The notes: a model not told the origin generated them from the letters alone. A stretch of 64,000 nt of DNA from Amycolatopsis bartoniae (GCF_014191255.1 NZ_JACHWH010000002.1:496001-560000), one strand, 5' to 3'; counted from the first letter of the stretch, positions 17,275 through 26,611 are shown. Program-made: numbers and translations.

Positions 17275-20200
17275 ATGCGCAGAATCCTCGCCGTGCTGGC
17301 TTCGCTCGCTTTCGCGCTCACCGCGGTCAGCGCTCCTGCCCCCGCCACTGCCGGGAGCGCTCCCACCGAGGAGTTTGTCGTCTCCGCGCCGGGACCGAGC
17401 CGGTTTCCCCTGGCAGCCCGCGGGTCGGTCGCGCCGCTGGTCGTGAGCGGCAGCGACTGGCCGGGCGTCACGCGCGTCGCCGGCGACCTGCAGGCGGATC
17501 TGCAGCGAGTCACCGGCACGCGGCCCGTGTTGTCGGTGGACACGGTGCCCGCCGCGCCGGAGGTCGTGCTGATCGGCACGCTCGGCCGCAGCCCGCTCAT
17601 CGACGGCCTGGTGGCGTCGGGGAAGCTCGACGTGTCGGGCATCGCCGGGAAGTGGGAGACGTCGCTGCAGCAGGTCGTCGAGCATCCGCTGCCCGGCGTG
17701 CGGCGTGCACTCGTCCTCGTGGGCAGCGACCAGCGCGGCACGATCTACGGCAGCTACGAGGTGTCGCGGCAGATCGGCGTCTCCCCCTGGTACTGGTGGG
17801 ACGACGTGCCCGCGCCGCACCGCGACGCGCTGTACGTCCTGCCCGGAGCGCACAGCCAGGGCACGCCCGCGGTGAAGTACCGCGGTTTCTTCATCAACGA
17901 CGAGAACCCGGCGCTCGGCCGCTGGGAGCCGGGTCAGTTCGGCCCCGGTCTCGCACCCGGTTACCCGAACGGCTTCAACTCGGCGTTCTACGCGCGCGTC
18001 TTCGAAACGATGTTGCGGCTCAAGGCGAACTACCTCTGGCCCGCGGTGTGGGGCCGCGCCTTCGCCGAAGACGACCCACGCAACCACGCGACCGCCAAGG
18101 CGTACGGGGTGATCATGGGAACCTCGCACGAAGCGCCGATGATGCGCGGGATCGAGGAGTGGAACCGCCATCCGTACGCGTATGGCGGCAACGGCGAGTG
18201 GAGCTTCGTCCGCAACCGCGACGCGATCGAGCGGTACTGGGCCGACGGCATCCGGCGGATGACCGACGAGGACTTCGAGGGCGTGGTCACGCTCGGCATG
18301 CGCGGCAACGGCGACACGAGCCTGCCGGACGGCGCCGGCATCGACCTGATGCAGCAGATCCTGGACGACCAAAGGAAGATCCTCGGCGAAGTGTCCGGAA
18401 AGGACGTCACCACCATCCCGCAGGTGATGACGATGTACAAGGAGGTGCAGCGGTACTGGGACGAGGGCCTGCGCCCGCCCGACGACGTCACCGTCGTGTT
18501 CTCCGACGACAACTGGGGCAACCTCCGCAAGCTGCCCGATCCGGCGCTGCCACCCCGAAGCGGCGGTTACGGGCTGTACTACCACTTCGACTACGTGGGT
18601 GGCGGCCGCAACTACAAATGGGTGGACGCGAACCAGCTGGCGAACATCTGGGACCAGCTGAACCAGGCGTACCGCTACGGCGTGAACCGGCTGTGGACGG
18701 TCAACGTGGGCGACCTCAAGAACGACGAGCTGCCCACGCAGTTCTTCCTGGACTACGCGTGGAACCCGGACCGCTGGCCGGTGTCCCGGCTCGGCGAGTG
18801 GGAACGCCGGTACGCCGCGGAGAACTTCGGCACGCAGCAGGCGGGCGCGATCGCCGAGGTGCTGCACACGTACGGGATCCTGCAGTCGCGCCGCAAGCCG
18901 GAGCTGCTGAACCGGCGCATCACCACAAACGCGAACGGTGACGTGGTCTACGACGACCAGGCGACCCCGTTCAGCCTGACCGACTACGACGAACTGGACC
19001 GGGTCACCGCCGAGTGGCAGCGCCTCGCGACACAGGCGGAGCGGATCAAGCTGCCGCCGGAGTACCAGGACGCGTACTACGAACTCGTCTACTACGAGGT
19101 GAAGGCGACCGCGAACCTGTACGCGCTGCGGCGGGCCGAGTTCACGAACCTGCTGTACGCCGGGCAAGGCCGCGCGGCGACGAACCGCCTCGCCGACGAG
19201 ACCGACGCCCGTTTCGCCGAGGACCAGGCGATGTCGGACTACTACAACAACGTCCTCGCGGGCGGGAAGTGGCGTGGTTTCCAGACGCAGCCGAAGATCG
19301 GCTACGGCGACGTCGCACGATACGGCCCGAACGCGGGCTGGCAGCAGCCGGAGAAGGACAACGAAGCCCTGCCGGACGAGGTTTTCCCGGCCGTGCAACG
19401 GATCCAGCTACCCGATCGACCCGAGCTGGGGGTGGCGATCGACGGGTCGGACAAGTGGTGGCCCGCCGAGCCGTCGGCCGCCGTGTTGCCCACGTTCAGC
19501 CCCTACCAGAGCCAGCCGCCGCAGTACATCGACGTGTTCAACCGCGGCTCGGTCCCGTTCGCGTACACCGTGCGGACCGGCGTGCCCTGGCTGCGGGTGG
19601 ACCGGCCCGCCGGAGTGATCACCGACCAGACGCGCGTCACGGTCTCGGTCGACTGGACGCGGGCGCCGCGGGGCCGGACGACGGTGCCGATCACGGTCAC
19701 GGGCAACGGCAACAGCGTCACGGTGCAGGCCGTGCTCGACAACCCGGTGGGCGAGCCGAAGGGCTTCGTCGAGGCCAACGGCTACGTGTCGATGCAGGCC
19801 GACCAGTACACCCGCGCGGTCGCGGCGAACGGCGTGCGGTGGGAGCGGATTCCCGGCCTCGGCCGCGAGGGTGCGGGCATGGAACCGTTCCCAGTGACCG
19901 CGCCCAGGCAGGCGCTGGGACCGCGGCTGGAGTACACCATGACGCTGTCGACCGCGGGCCCGGTGGACGTGCTGGCCTACCTGTCCCCGCGCAACGACAC
20001 CCTGCCCGGCGCGGGCCTGTGCTATGCGATCTCGATCGACGACGAGACTCCCCAGGTGGTGGACATCATCGGCGCGGCGAACGACACGACGATGAACCGC
20101 CAGTGGGAACGCAACACCTCCGACAACGTCAACGTCACCACCACCCGCCACGTCGTCGGCGCCGGGACGCACACGCTCAAGGTCTGGATGGTCGATCCGA

Positions 20201-20283
20201 CCGTGGTCGTGCAGAAACTCGTCGTGAACACCGGCGGCCTGCGGCCGAGCTACTTCGGCCCACCGCAGAGCATCCGCCGCTGA
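17275..20283 (+). CDS. Secreted GH115 xylan alpha-glucuronidase
   Basis: A 1002-residue exported enzyme with a signal peptide (residues 1-27, ending ATAG). The body follows GH115: an N-terminal domain (VVLIGTLGRSPLID, GTIYGSYEVSRQIGVSPWYWW), a catalytic TIM barrel (KYRGFFINDENPAL, LKANYLWPAVWGRAF, GTSHEAPMMRG, VVTLGMRGNGD, TVVFSDDNWGN) and a C-terminal beta-sandwich (EANGYVSMQADQY ... LEYTMTL). GH115 enzymes remove (4-O-methyl)glucuronic acid side chains from xylan, complementing the divergent GH10 xylanase. The start is ATG 17275 with ACGGAGA upstream. A CebR-like palindrome (CGGGAGCGCTCCCA, 17352-17365) lies in the signal-peptide region. Confidence 0.9.
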   Translation: MRRILAVLASLAFALTAVSAPAPATAGSAPTEEFVVSAPGPSRFPLAARGSVAPLVVSGSDWPGVTRVAGDLQADLQRVTGTRPVLSVDTVPAAPEVVLIGTLGRSPLIDGLVASGKLDVSGIAGKWETSLQQVVEHPLPGVRRALVLVGSDQRGTIYGSYEVSRQIGVSPWYWWDDVPAPHRDALYVLPGAHSQGTPAVKYRGFFINDENPALGRWEPGQFGPGLAPGYPNGFNSAFYARVFETMLRLKANYLWPAVWGRAFAEDDPRNHATAKAYGVIMGTSHEAPMMRGIEEWNRHPYAYGGNGEWSFVRNRDAIERYWADGIRRMTDEDFEGVVTLGMRGNGDTSLPDGAGIDLMQQILDDQRKILGEVSGKDVTTIPQVMTMYKEVQRYWDEGLRPPDDVTVVFSDDNWGNLRKLPDPALPPRSGGYGLYYHFDYVGGGRNYKWVDANQLANIWDQLNQAYRYGVNRLWTVNVGDLKNDELPTQFFLDYAWNPDRWPVSRLGEWERRYAAENFGTQQAGAIAEVLHTYGILQSRRKPELLNRRITTNANGDVVYDDQATPFSLTDYDELDRVTAEWQRLATQAERIKLPPEYQDAYYELVYYEVKATANLYALRRAEFTNLLYAGQGRAATNRLADETDARFAEDQAMSDYYNNVLAGGKWRGFQTQPKIGYGDVARYGPNAGWQQPEKDNEALPDEVFPAVQRIQLPDRPELGVAIDGSDKWWPAEPSAAVLPTFSPYQSQPPQYIDVFNRGSVPFAYTVRTGVPWLRVDRPAGVITDQTRVTVSVDWTRAPRGRTTVPITVTGNGNSVTVQAVLDNPVGEPKGFVEANGYVSMQADQYTRAVAANGVRWERIPGLGREGAGMEPFPVTAPRQALGPRLEYTMTLSTAGPVDVLAYLSPRNDTLPGAGLCYAISIDDETPQVVDIIGAANDTTMNRQWERNTSDNVNVTTTRHVVGAGTHTLKVWMVDPTVVVQKLVVNTGGLRPSYFGPPQSIRR

Positions 20284-20376
20284 GCACTTTCACAGCGCAC
20301 GCTCAGCTCGCACCCAAGCCCCTGCCAACTTCGCCCGGCACGCTGCGGGAACGGGGCGCGGAAGGGAGTGCGGGGA

Positions 20377-21069
20377 GTGCGACGGCAGGCACGGCTACTG
20401 GTGGTCGACGACGAACCGAACATGGTGGAGCTGCTCGCGGGCAGCCTGCGGTTCGCCGGGTTCGAGGTGACCACCGCCGACGACGGCCCGTCCGCACTCA
20501 CGCAGGCCCGCCGCCACCGGCCGGACCTGCTGGTGCTCGACGTGATGCTGCCCGGGCTCGACGGGTTCGGTGTGGTGCGGCGGCTGCGTGCCGAGGGGAT
20601 GCGCGCGCCCGTGCTGTTCCTCAGCGCCCGCGACGCGCCCGAGGACAAGGTCACCGGCCTGTCGCTGGGCGGGGACGACTACGTCACCAAGCCTTTCAGT
20701 CTGGACGAACTGGTCGCGCGCATCGAGGCGGTGCTGCGCCGGACCGATCCCCGCGACACCCGCCCACCGCGGCTGGCCGTCGCCGACATCGAGCTCGACG
20801 AGGGCTCGCACGAAGTGTTCAAGGCCGGGCAGCCGGTGGAGCTGTCGCCGACGGAGTTCCGCCTGCTGCGGTACTTCATGCTGAACGCCGGGCGCGTGCT
20901 GTCGAAGCAGCAGATCCTCGAAGGCGTGTGGCAGTTCGACTTCAGCGGAAACAACAGCGTCATCGAGTCGTACGTGTCGTACCTGCGCCGCAAGATCGAC
21001 ACGACCGAGCCCCGGCTGCTGCGCACCGTGCGCGGCGTCGGCTACCAGCTTCGGCCGCCGCGGACATGA
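20377..21069 (+). CDS. OmpR-type response regulator
   Basis: A 230-residue response regulator. The receiver domain has phospho-acceptor Asp about 55 in LLVLDVMLPG and Lys in YVTKPFSLDEL. The OmpR winged-helix domain carries VELSPTEFRLLRYFMLNAGR, SYVSYLRRKID and TVRGVGYQLR. GTG 20377 is preferred to GTG 20368 because AAGGGA (20362-20367) abuts the latter but is well spaced for the former. The kinase overlaps by ATGA. As the first gene of a same-strand run leading into the GH18/synthase genes, it is a candidate regulator of that cluster. Confidence 0.88.
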   Translation: MRRQARLLVVDDEPNMVELLAGSLRFAGFEVTTADDGPSALTQARRHRPDLLVLDVMLPGLDGFGVVRRLRAEGMRAPVLFLSARDAPEDKVTGLSLGGDDYVTKPFSLDELVARIEAVLRRTDPRDTRPPRLAVADIELDEGSHEVFKAGQPVELSPTEFRLLRYFMLNAGRVLSKQQILEGVWQFDFSGNNSVIESYVSYLRRKIDTTEPRLLRTVRGVGYQLRPPRT

Positions 21070-22544
21070 CGCGCCTCCGCATCCGGCTGCGCGCGGTCAC
21101 CGCGCGCCTGCCGCTGCGGACCACGCTCGTGCTCCTGCTGCTCGCGTTGATCCTGCTCGCGCTGGTGGCAGTCGCCTTCACGTCGTCCGCCGCCCTGCGT
21201 TCGTACCTGCTGGACGGCGTCGACGACCGGCTGCGGCAGCTGGCGCGTGCCGCGAGCGACCTCGCGGGCAAGCCACCCGACGCGGGACCGCACCTGCCGA
21301 GTGACTTCGTCGTCGTGGTGACCGACGCGTCCGGGCACGTCACGAACGTGATCTCCGCGCCGTTCCAGCACGCGATCACCCCCGCGCTGCCGTCGCTGAC
21401 CGTCGACCAGGTGCGGGGGTTGGCCGATCCGCTGTTCACCGTGGACTCGGCGGGCGGGGCGGACGGGCAGTGGCGGGTGCTCGCCACGGTCTCCCCCGAC
21501 GGCGGTTCCTCGGTGTTCGTCGCCAGCAGCCTGGATCAGGTCGACTCCACGCTGAGCCGGTTGTCGTGGCTGTACCTGTTCGTCGGCGGGTTCGTGCTGC
21601 TGCTGTTCGCGGTCCTCGCCTGGTGGCTGGTGCGGCGCAGCCTCCGCCCACTGTCGGAGGTCGAGCAGACCGCGGCGGCCGTCGTGGCGGGCGACCTGTC
21701 CCACCGCGTGCCGGAGCGGGACAGCCGCACGGAGGTCGGGAAACTCGGCCTCGCGTTCAACAGCATGCTCGACCGCATCGAGACGTCGTTCCGCGCGCAG
21801 CGCGAGTCGGAGGCCGATGCCCGCCGCTCCGAGGAACGCATGCGCCGCTTCATCGCCGACGCCAGCCACGAGCTGCGCACGCCGCTGGCGTCGATCCGCG
21901 GGTTCGCCGAGCTGTACCGGCGCGGCGCGGCCGGTGAGGTGCCCCGGATCATGAACCGCATCGAGTCGGAGTCGATCCGGCTCGGCCGGCTGGTGGAGGA
22001 CCTGCTGCTGCTCGCGCGGCTCGACGCCGAGCCCGAGCTGCGCCTCGCCCCGGTGGACCTGGTCGACCTCGCCGTGGACGCCGTGCAGGACGCCAGGGCG
22101 CTCGCCCCGGACCGCACGGTGTCGCTCGACGTCGACTGCGCCGGCGGTCCCGCCGTGGTGCGTGGTGACGAGCACCGCCTCCGGCAGATCTTCACGAACC
22201 TGGTCGGCAACGCGTTCGCCCACACCCCGCCGGGAACCTCGGTCACCCTGCGCGTGCGCACGGACGGGAGCGGTTTCGCCGTGCTGGAGGTCGCCGACGA
22301 CGGTCCTGGACTGTCCGAACAGGACGCCGCCCGGCTGTTCGAGCGGTTCTACCGGGCGGACGTCTCCCGTGCTCGCAGCAGCGGCGGCTCGGGACTGGGC
22401 CTCGCGATCGTGGCCGCACTGGCCGCGGCCCACGGCGGGCGGGCCGAAGTGGACACCGCGCCGGGCAAGGGCGCGACGTTCCGGATCCTCCTTCCCCTTC
22501 ACGCGGAAGTGCGCGGGATCACGGGCCTGTTACCGGTGGACTGA
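21066..22544 (+). CDS. OmpR/EnvZ-class sensor histidine kinase
   Basis: A 492-residue membrane kinase. It has TM1 at about residues 20-42, an extracytoplasmic sensor of about 120 residues, TM2 at about 165-190 (YLFVGGFVLLLFAVLAWWL), and a HAMP domain. HisKA carries the phospho-acceptor His about 268 in ADASHELRTPLASI. HATPase_c shows the N box NLVGNAFAHTPPG, the G1 box EVADDGPGL and G2 GGSGLGLAIVAAL. It is translationally coupled to the response regulator by an ATGA overlap. The GH18 lipoprotein gene follows 56 bp downstream. Confidence 0.92.
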   Translation: MTRLRIRLRAVTARLPLRTTLVLLLLALILLALVAVAFTSSAALRSYLLDGVDDRLRQLARAASDLAGKPPDAGPHLPSDFVVVVTDASGHVTNVISAPFQHAITPALPSLTVDQVRGLADPLFTVDSAGGADGQWRVLATVSPDGGSSVFVASSLDQVDSTLSRLSWLYLFVGGFVLLLFAVLAWWLVRRSLRPLSEVEQTAAAVVAGDLSHRVPERDSRTEVGKLGLAFNSMLDRIETSFRAQRESEADARRSEERMRRFIADASHELRTPLASIRGFAELYRRGAAGEVPRIMNRIESESIRLGRLVEDLLLLARLDAEPELRLAPVDLVDLAVDAVQDARALAPDRTVSLDVDCAGGPAVVRGDEHRLRQIFTNLVGNAFAHTPPGTSVTLRVRTDGSGFAVLEVADDGPGLSEQDAARLFERFYRADVSRARSSGGSGLGLAIVAALAAAHGGRAEVDTAPGKGATFRILLPLHAEVRGITGLLPVD

Positions 22545-22600
22545 CGTTATTCCTCGGTGACGTACAGGGTCCTCCCAGTTTTCGCGTCTTGACTGTCCTC

Positions 22601-23530
22601 ATGAGACGACGCCTGGCCCTCGTGCTGCTCGCGGCACTGCTGCTGGTCACCGCCTGCTCCGGCTCGAACTCCAAGCAGGGCACCACCTTCGCGCCGTACG
22701 TCGACGTCACGGGGACGCATCCCGCGCTCGACGAGGTCGCCGCCAGCACGGGCCAGAAGGACTTCGTGCTCGCGTTCGTGCTGGCGAGCGGCACCACGTG
22801 CACCCCGACGTGGGGCGGCACGAAGGCCCTCACCGATCCCGAGTTGCTGCAGCAGATCAAAGCCGCGAGCGGGAACGTGACCGTCGCCACCGGCGGCGCG
22901 AACGGAACCTACCTGGAAAACGCCTGCACGGACGCCACCGCGTTGAAGGCCGCGTACGAGTCCACTCTGGACACTCTCGGCACGAACTCGCTCGATCTGG
23001 ACATCGAGCAGGACATTCCCGTGAACACCGTCGTGCAGGCGCTCAAGCAGCTGCAGGACGAGCGGGGCACCAAAATCATGCTCACGCTCAAGGTCGAGTC
23101 CAGCGGGCTCACCGACTCCGGTGTGCAGCTGTTGCAGGCCGCGCAGGCAGCGGACCTCGACGTGACGGTCAACGCGATGCTGATGAACTTCGCCACCACC
23201 GGCGACTGGGCCACCTCGCTCGTCCAGAGTCTGGACACCGTGACCGCGCAAATCCGTCGCGTGTGGACGGACCTCGACGACGAGGGCGCCCACCGGATGC
23301 TCGGCGCCACCCTGATGATCGGGCAGAACGACACCGGCGAGGTCACCACCACGAGCGTCGCCCAGACCGTGCTCGACGCCGTCGCCGACCGCGACCTCGC
23401 GTTCGCCGGGTTCTGGTCCCTCAACCGCGACAACGGCGACTGCGCCGGCACCACGACCACCAGCGGCACCTGCAGCGGCGTCTCGCAGACCGCCTACGAG
23501 TTCACCTCCCTGTTCCAGAAGATCGCCTGA
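22601..23530 (+). CDS. GH18 chitinase-like lipoprotein
   Basis: A 309-residue exported lipoprotein: a hydrophobic signal with lipobox VTAC (Cys about 19), then a Ser-rich spacer. The GH18 barrel shows FVLAFVLASG near residue 55, NVTVATGGANG, and the catalytic DxDxE motif as SLDLDIEQD (D132, D134, E136). Later strands include VNAMLMNFAT and FAGFWSLNRDNGDC. GH18 enzymes hydrolyse beta-1,4-GlcNAc polymers; surface anchoring would suit trimming a nascent polymer. ATG 22601 is taken as start because it gives a clean signal peptide; a TTG at 22589 is in frame, and neither has a clear ribosome site. It is the first structural gene of the deacetylase/synthase cluster. Confidence 0.83.
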   Translation: MRRRLALVLLAALLLVTACSGSNSKQGTTFAPYVDVTGTHPALDEVAASTGQKDFVLAFVLASGTTCTPTWGGTKALTDPELLQQIKAASGNVTVATGGANGTYLENACTDATALKAAYESTLDTLGTNSLDLDIEQDIPVNTVVQALKQLQDERGTKIMLTLKVESSGLTDSGVQLLQAAQAADLDVTVNAMLMNFATTGDWATSLVQSLDTVTAQIRRVWTDLDDEGAHRMLGATLMIGQNDTGEVTTTSVAQTVLDAVADRDLAFAGFWSLNRDNGDCAGTTTTSGTCSGVSQTAYEFTSLFQKIA

Positions 23531-23541
23531 AAGGACCTGAC

Positions 23542-23778
23542 GTGCTCCGAACGCGCACCGAGGTGTGGGAACCGCACCAGGGCACCCTGCCCGTCGCCGC
23601 CGACGACCCGGTTTTCGTCGACAGCAGCGGCCGCCGCCTGCTGTGGCTGCGCCTGGCCCTGTGCGGGGTGGCGCTGGCGTCCGTGGTGTTCGTCCTCGCG
23701 CTCGTGCTCAGTGTGACCGCCGGAGGGGTTTCGCCGAGCGTCAGCGCTTCCAGCCCTACCACCACCACGTCGGCGTGA
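23542..23778 (+). CDS. Small single-pass membrane protein
   Basis: A 78-residue protein: a polar N-terminus (about 30 residues), one strong transmembrane helix (LWLRLALCGVALASVVFVLALVL is its region) and a short Ser/Thr-rich outside tail. GTG 23542 is preceded by AAGGACC. Its stop overlaps the GTG start of the deacetylase/synthase gene (GTGA), so it is translationally coupled. It may be a small accessory subunit of the synthase, comparable in position to PgaD-like proteins, though no sequence similarity is claimed. Confidence 0.78.
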   Translation: MLRTRTEVWEPHQGTLPVAADDPVFVDSSGRRLLWLRLALCGVALASVVFVLALVLSVTAGGVSPSVSASSPTTTTSA

Positions 23779-25949
23779 AGGGCCGTGCGCTGACGGGACT
23801 GCGCCGCGCGCCGCGTTGGGTCCTCGCCGGGATCGTGACCGTGCTGCTGGCGTGCCTGCTCGCCGTGGCGGGCATCGCGAACGCGGACATCGGCAACGAC
23901 GCGGACGCCGACGCCAGTGGGAGCGCTTCCAACGTCCCGTCGTCCATCCTCAACGGCGGCTCGATCATCGACGCCACCGGCGATTCCGTGGTGTCCTACG
24001 AGATCCCGGACAAGACGGTGGTGCTGACCTTCGACGACGGGCCAAGCTCCGAGTGGACCGAGCAGATCCTGTCGGTGCTCAAGGAAAACGGTGTCGTCGG
24101 CACGTTCTTCGAGGTCGGCACGCAGGTCGCGAAGTACTCCGGCATCATGCAGGACGTGGTCGACAGCGGTTCCGAGGTCGGCGTCCACACGTTCACCCAC
24201 CCGGACCTGACGAAGGTGTCCGACGAACGCGTGCAGCTGGAGCTGTCCGAGTCCCAGCTGGCGCTGGCGGGCGCCGCGGACATCACCTCGAACATCGTGC
24301 GCCCGCCGTACTCGGCGACGCCGAAGGCGCTGGACAACCAGGACTACGCGGAGATCCAGAAGCTCGGCGACCTCGGTTACGTCACCGTGCTGACCGACCT
24401 CGACAGCGAGGACTGGCAGACCGACCTGTCGGTGGACCAGATGCTGGCCAACGCCACGCCCGAGAACGGTGACGGCGCGGTGATCCTCATGCACGACGCC
24501 GGCGGCGATCGCAGCAAAACCGTGCAGCTGCTGGAAAGGCTGATCCCGCTGCTGAAGTCCGAGGGCTACACGTTCACCACCGCGACCGACGCCGTGAACC
24601 TGGCGAAGGCCAACGGCACGGCGACGACGGCCGACCAGGCCCGTGGTTCCGTGCTGGTGGGCGCGATCCACGTGTCGACCGGGTTCCTCACCGCGCTCGG
24701 CTGGGGGCTCGTCGGCGTCGGCGCGCTCAGCGTCGGGCGGCTGGGGCTGATGCTGGTGTTCGCCCGGCGGCACAAGAAGCGCCGGCGTGCCTTCGCGTGG
24801 GGTGCGCCGGTGCGCGCGCCGGTCTCGGTGATCGTGCCCGCGTACAACGAAAAGGAGTGCATCGAGGACACGATCCGATCCCTCCAGGCGAGCGATCATC
24901 CGATCGAGATCATCGTGGTCGACGACGGATCCACCGACAACACGGCCGAACTGGCGGAGGCGCTCGGGGTGCGCGTCATCCGGCAGGAGAACGCGGGCAA
25001 GGCCACCGCGCTCAACACCGGGATCGCCGCCGCGCGGCACGACCTCATCGTGATGATGGACGGCGACACGGTGTTCGAGCCGACGACGGTGGGCAGGCTG
25101 GTGCAGCCGTTCGCGGATCCGGAGGTCGGTGCCGTGGCGGGCAACGCGAAGATCGCGAACCGCCGGGGACTTTTGGCTCAATGGCAGCACATCGAGTACG
25201 TGATGGGCTTCAACATCGACCGTCGCGTGTACGACCAGCTGCGCTGCATGCTGACCGTGCCGGGCGCGGTGGGCGCGTTCCGGCGCTCGGCGCTCGTACA
25301 GGTGGGTGGCGTGAGCGACGCGACGCTGGCCGAGGACACGGATCTGACGATCGCGCTCAGCCGCGCGGGGTGGCGCGTGGTGTACGAGGAGCGGGCGCGG
25401 GCGTGGACGGAGGCGCCGTCGAAGCTGCGGCAGCTGTGGATGCAGCGATACCGTTGGTGCTACGGGACGATGCAGTCGATGTGGAAGCACCGTCGCGCGG
25501 TGTTCGAGAAGGGCGCATCGGGCCGCATCGGGCGGTGGGGGTTGTTGCACCTGGCGTTGTTCCAGGTGGTGCTGCCCACGATGGCGCCGCTGATCGACAT
25601 CCTCGCGGTGTACGGAATGTTCTTCCTGAACCCCGTCTACACGGCCGCGGCGTGGCTCGGGATGCTGCTGGTGCAGCTCCTCGGGGCGGTGTACGCGTTC
25701 CGCCTGGACGGCGAAAAACTGCGGCCGCTGTGGCTGCTTCCGTTGCAACAGCTCGTGTACCGCCAGCTGATGTACGGCGTGCTGATCCAGTCGGTGCTGA
25801 CGGCGCTGGGCGGCACCCGGTTGCGGTGGCAGAAGCTGCGCCGCTCCGGCGGGCTCGGGGCCGCGCTGCCCGCACCGGGCTCCGGCGCGGGGACGAAAAG
25901 GGACTTTCCGGCGGTGTCCGTGACGGAGCAAGACAGGAGGAACCCATGA
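23775..25949 (+). CDS. Bifunctional NodB polysaccharide deacetylase / GT2 processive glycosyltransferase
   Basis: A 724-residue fusion. TM1 lies at about residues 15-35, then an outside NodB deacetylase domain (about 80-270) with TFDDGPSS (D87, D88), HTFTHPDL (metal His), RPPYSAT and LMHDAGGDRS. A second TM hairpin (about 298-330) leads to a cytoplasmic GT2 domain (about 350-570) with DDGS (383-386), DGD (429-431), ED (520-521) and the processive-synthase motif QRYRW (557-561), and then C-terminal helices (about 575-660). This matches poly-GlcNAc/chitin-type synthases that polymerise on the inside and deacetylate outside. The start is GTG 23775, overlapping the upstream stop. A 13/14 CebR-like box lies at 23918-23931. 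The polymer identity is inferred. Confidence 0.88.
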   Translation: MKGRALTGLRRAPRWVLAGIVTVLLACLLAVAGIANADIGNDADADASGSASNVPSSILNGGSIIDATGDSVVSYEIPDKTVVLTFDDGPSSEWTEQILSVLKENGVVGTFFEVGTQVAKYSGIMQDVVDSGSEVGVHTFTHPDLTKVSDERVQLELSESQLALAGAADITSNIVRPPYSATPKALDNQDYAEIQKLGDLGYVTVLTDLDSEDWQTDLSVDQMLANATPENGDGAVILMHDAGGDRSKTVQLLERLIPLLKSEGYTFTTATDAVNLAKANGTATTADQARGSVLVGAIHVSTGFLTALGWGLVGVGALSVGRLGLMLVFARRHKKRRRAFAWGAPVRAPVSVIVPAYNEKECIEDTIRSLQASDHPIEIIVVDDGSTDNTAELAEALGVRVIRQENAGKATALNTGIAAARHDLIVMMDGDTVFEPTTVGRLVQPFADPEVGAVAGNAKIANRRGLLAQWQHIEYVMGFNIDRRVYDQLRCMLTVPGAVGAFRRSALVQVGGVSDATLAEDTDLTIALSRAGWRVVYEERARAWTEAPSKLRQLWMQRYRWCYGTMQSMWKHRRAVFEKGASGRIGRWGLLHLALFQVVLPTMAPLIDILAVYGMFFLNPVYTAAAWLGMLLVQLLGAVYAFRLDGEKLRPLWLLPLQQLVYRQLMYGVLIQSVLTALGGTRLRWQKLRRSGGLGAALPAPGSGAGTKRDFPAVSVTEQDRRNP

Positions 25950-26347
25950 CTCGAACGTCCGAAGTGGAGCCACGCTCAGCTGTGCTGGTCGTCGACGACA
26001 ATCCGATGTTCCGCGAGCTGCTGGCCCGCGGCCTGGCACTGGAGGGCTTCGAGGTCGCGACGGCCCCGTCCGGCCCGGAGGCCCTGGTGCGGCTGTCGGA
26101 ACGGCGCCCGGACCTGGTGCTCACGGATGTCGACATGCCCGGCATGACGGGCCTGGAGCTGGTCCGCACCCTGCGCGAGTGGGACGCGGACACCCCGGTG
26201 CTGTTCGTGACCGGCCGAGCCACCGACGCCGACGAGGCAGCGGGTTTCGCCGCCGGTGGCAACGGCTACCTCGTGAAACCGTTCGGCTGGTCGGAACTGC
26301 TGGAGCGGGTGCAGGCCCTGCTGGGTTCGCGGTCAGGTGCGCTGTGA
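25946..26347 (+). CDS. Stand-alone response-regulator receiver protein
   Basis: A 133-residue protein consisting only of a receiver domain: VLVVDDNP, phospho-acceptor Asp about 61 in VLTDVDMPGMTGLEL, Thr in LFVTGRA and Lys in YLVKPFGWSEL. There is no output domain. A strong AGGAGGA (25936-25942) precedes ATG 25946, which overlaps the synthase stop (ATGA). Its coupling to the synthase suggests post-translational control of polymer synthesis or secretion by phospho-relay; which kinase feeds it is unknown. Confidence 0.88.
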   Translation: MTRTSEVEPRSAVLVVDDNPMFRELLARGLALEGFEVATAPSGPEALVRLSERRPDLVLTDVDMPGMTGLELVRTLREWDADTPVLFVTGRATDADEAAGFAAGGNGYLVKPFGWSELLERVQALLGSRSGAL

Positions 26348-26611
26348 CACCAGACAGGTCACGAGGACACGCAGACGTCGTCCGTCGCTGACGTGCAGGT
26401 CGAATGCGAATCAGCCAGAAACGCCCCACGGGATAAGTCGGTACGAAATTCCGGAAACCTCTTCTGCTCATCGCCGCACACGCTCCTCTCGCGATCTTCG
26501 CCCTGCTCCGTCGCCCGTTCGGCCCTGTCGCACCTCCGGCCGAAATGCCCTCCCGGTTTCCGACGACTCCCGACGGGGTAACGCCGAAAACCGTCACACG
26601 GAGGGGGACCT

